From Paenibacillus_AR mesotrionivorans (GTDB lineage Bacteria > Bacillota > Bacilli > Paenibacillales > NBRC-103111), in contig NZ_JBJURJ010000008.1 of NCBI RefSeq assembly GCF_046098205.1, forward strand, positions 62,001 through 126,000: a stretch of 64,000 nt of DNA. Reading direction: 5' to 3'. Below the pieces are notes generated by a model. That model ran no database searches. It was given only the letters and a program-made list of their open reading frames with translations, and had not been told where the DNA came from. A program made the translations under genes and the position numbers. Within the stretch, counting starts at the first letter, position 1; every line of letters starts with the position of its first letter. Shown here piece after piece: positions 62,394 to 64,000 of the stretch.

Positions 62394-63128
62394 ATGGAAA
62401 CAGACCGGACGATCTGTCTTCGAGCCGAGGGAGTCAGCAGGCGGTTCCAGGAAAAAGAGGTGGTCCACGGCATTCATCTGCAGGTTTACCACAAGGAAAT
62501 CTTTGGTCTGCTGGGCCCTTCCGGCTCCGGCAAAACCACCCTGGTAAAAATATTGGCGGGGATCGATGAAGCGACAAGCGGGACGGTAACCGTTTTGGGC
62601 ACCCTCATGCCTAAACTGGAGATGCTTACGAAAATTGGGTATATGGCCCAGTCGGATGCTATGTACAGCGAGCTGTCCGCCAAGGAAAATATGGAGTTCT
62701 TCGGTTCGTTGTTCGGACTAAAAGGCTCACGGCTGGTTAAGCGGATGGCGGAGGTTTTGGAGCTGGTGAATTTGACGGAGCATATGAAAAAGCCTGTTGC
62801 CTCCTATTCCGGGGGCATGAGGCGCCGGTTATCCCTGGCCATCGCTTTGATGCACCAGCCTGAGGTGTTGATACTGGATGAGCCCACCGTCGGTATCGAT
62901 CCGGTGCTTCGCAAATCCATCTGGGATGAGCTGGAGAACCTTAGCCGCGGCGGCACCACCATTCTCGTTACCACCCATGTGATGGATGAGGCGGACAAAT
63001 GCCATCGGCTGGGCATGGTCCGGGACGGCAGCCTGATTGCCGTAGGTACCCCGCAAGCGCTGAAGGACGACACGGGAAGCCATACCATCGAAGAGGCATT
63101 CCTGTATTACGGAGGTATCCGCGCATGA
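62394..63128 (+). CDS. ABC-2 exporter ATP-binding protein
   Basis: 244 residues: Walker A GPSGSGKTT, signature SYSGGMRRRLSLAIAL, Walker B VLILDEPTVGIDP, switch His TTHVMDEA. AAGGAGGAAAAACA precedes the ATG. It overlaps the permease start by 4 nt (ATGA). With the TetR-type operators, drug or toxic-compound export is likely. Confidence 0.92.
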   Translation: METDRTICLRAEGVSRRFQEKEVVHGIHLQVYHKEIFGLLGPSGSGKTTLVKILAGIDEATSGTVTVLGTLMPKLEMLTKIGYMAQSDAMYSELSAKENMEFFGSLFGLKGSRLVKRMAEVLELVNLTEHMKKPVASYSGGMRRRLSLAIALMHQPEVLILDEPTVGIDPVLRKSIWDELENLSRGGTTILVTTHVMDEADKCHRLGMVRDGSLIAVGTPQALKDDTGSHTIEEAFLYYGGIRA

Positions 63129-64000
63129 GAATCCGGGCCTTGATTATCCGCATATTGCGGCAATTTATCCGCGACAAACGTACCATGGCATTAATGATCG
63201 CCGCTCCCCTGCTCATTTTGACACTGATGTACCTGGTTTTTAACGGAGATACCTATGTCCCCAAAATCGGTACAGTGGGTGTTCCCGCCAACCTCTCTGC
63301 GGCTGTCGCCCAAAACGGTGCATCTGTAACGGAATACAGCTCTGTAACCGAAGCCGAAGCTGCTTTAGAAAGCCGAAAAGCGGATGCTTACCTGACCTTG
63401 GACGGCCAGAAGCCGCAGGTCAAGCTGGAAGGCAGCGATCCCTCCCGGAACCGGGCGGTGATGCTGCTGCTGCAGAAGACCTTCCAGACACAAGCCGCTG
63501 CTATGGCGCCCGCTGCTGCTGCCCCGGTTCCCGTGTTCAACTACCTGCACGGATCGGCAGACATGGCCTCCTTTGACAGCTTCGGTCCGGTACTCATTGG
63601 TGTGTTCGCCTTTTTCTTCGTCTTCCTGATCTCCGGCATCTCCTTTCTGAAGGAACGGACCAGTGGTACGCTGGAAAGGCTGCTGGCCACCCCTCTGCGG
63701 CGTTGGGAGATTGTCGCCGGTTACATTGCTGGCTTCGGTATTTTCACCCTGCTGCAGGCCGTTCTGATCGCCTGGTACTGCATCCAAGTGCTAGGTATGC
63801 TCATGGTGGGCTCCTTCTGGTACGTACTGCTGATTACCCTGCTCTTATCTGTCACGGCCTTAAGCTTCGGTACCTTCCTGTCGGCCTTCGCCAATACCGA
63901 ATTCCAGATGGTGCAGTTTATCCCGCTGGTAATCGTGCCCCAGGTTTTTTTCTCCGGTCTGTTCGATCTGGAGAGCATGTCCGGGTGGCTGCGCTGGCTG
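63125..64000 (+). CDS. ABC-2 exporter permease (3' end beyond window)
   Basis: 292 codons visible. Helix 1 near residues 20-40 (MALMIAAPLLILTLMYLVF) is followed by a long external domain (about 45-150) and further helices. FLKERTSGTLERLLATPLRRWEIV is the conserved cytoplasmic loop of ABC-2 type (YhgE/DrrB-like) permeases. Start ATG 63125 overlaps the ATPase stop. The frame is open at 64000. Confidence 0.88.
   Translation, partial: MRIRALIIRILRQFIRDKRTMALMIAAPLLILTLMYLVFNGDTYVPKIGTVGVPANLSAAVAQNGASVTEYSSVTEAEAALESRKADAYLTLDGQKPQVKLEGSDPSRNRAVMLLLQKTFQTQAAAMAPAAAAPVPVFNYLHGSADMASFDSFGPVLIGVFAFFFVFLISGISFLKERTSGTLERLLATPLRRWEIVAGYIAGFGIFTLLQAVLIAWYCIQVLGMLMVGSFWYVLLITLLLSVTALSFGTFLSAFANTEFQMVQFIPLVIVPQVFFSGLFDLESMSGWLRWL

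Overview
The window looks like a chromosome segment of a spore-forming Bacillota, most likely Paenibacillus. The support is a dacF-spoIIAA-spoIIAB-sigF operon with a good SigH promoter, strong AGGAGG-type ribosome binding sites, LplB-type sugar transport, and many plant-polysaccharide glycosidases. No rRNA, tRNA, phage or transposase gene was recognised.

Left flank (1-20.1 kb, moderate GC, mostly minus strand): a sugar ABC permease with an AraC regulator; a GH127-like glycosidase; a five-gene set of secreted protein, ABC ATPase, ABC permease, histidine kinase and response regulator; two small envelope proteins; a VanY-VanR-VanS-like set without ligase genes; a PlsC acyltransferase; a GH2 beta-mannosidase; an amidase; and small hypothetical genes. 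Short TAACG-containing repeats fill two intergenic stretches here and a third near 60.9 kb.

Middle (about 20.1-50.9 kb, AT-rich, every gene on the minus strand): a long series of small, mostly single-gene units. They include Nudix hydrolases, GNAT acetyltransferases, histidine phosphatases, a HAD hydrolase, VOC proteins including FosB, a DinB-like protein, P-loop kinases, a methyltransferase, an Arr-like protein, a flavodoxin-like oxidoreductase, a small holin-like toxin, and an ATPase plus membrane-protein pair. From 39.7 kb rightwards the units are separated by about fourteen 140-180 bp imperfect palindromes. Each runs from TAAC to GTTA, with an outer GTATTCACG/CGTGAATAC stem and inner stems that covary between copies. 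The 8-bp cores at the two ends of a unit are complementary to each other, while the two cores of a single palindrome usually are not. That is the pattern left by integron cassettes, whose attC core is split at G^TT. I therefore read this as an integron-like cassette array without an integrase in the window (CALIN-like). Decayed palindromes and many frameshifted genes at 27-39 kb look like the old end. The best preserved copies lie at 40-50 kb, next to the upstream end with respect to gene direction.

Right flank (50.9-64 kb): a DUF6985-like gene, the dacF/spoIIA sporulation operon, an Old Yellow Enzyme (NamA), a GH106-like and a GH28 glycosidase that probably act together on pectic polysaccharides, a polysaccharide deacetylase lipoprotein, and an ABC-2 exporter whose sigma-A promoter is bracketed by two identical operator palindromes. 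The left and right flanks together suggest a plant-biomass-degrading soil or rhizosphere bacterium.
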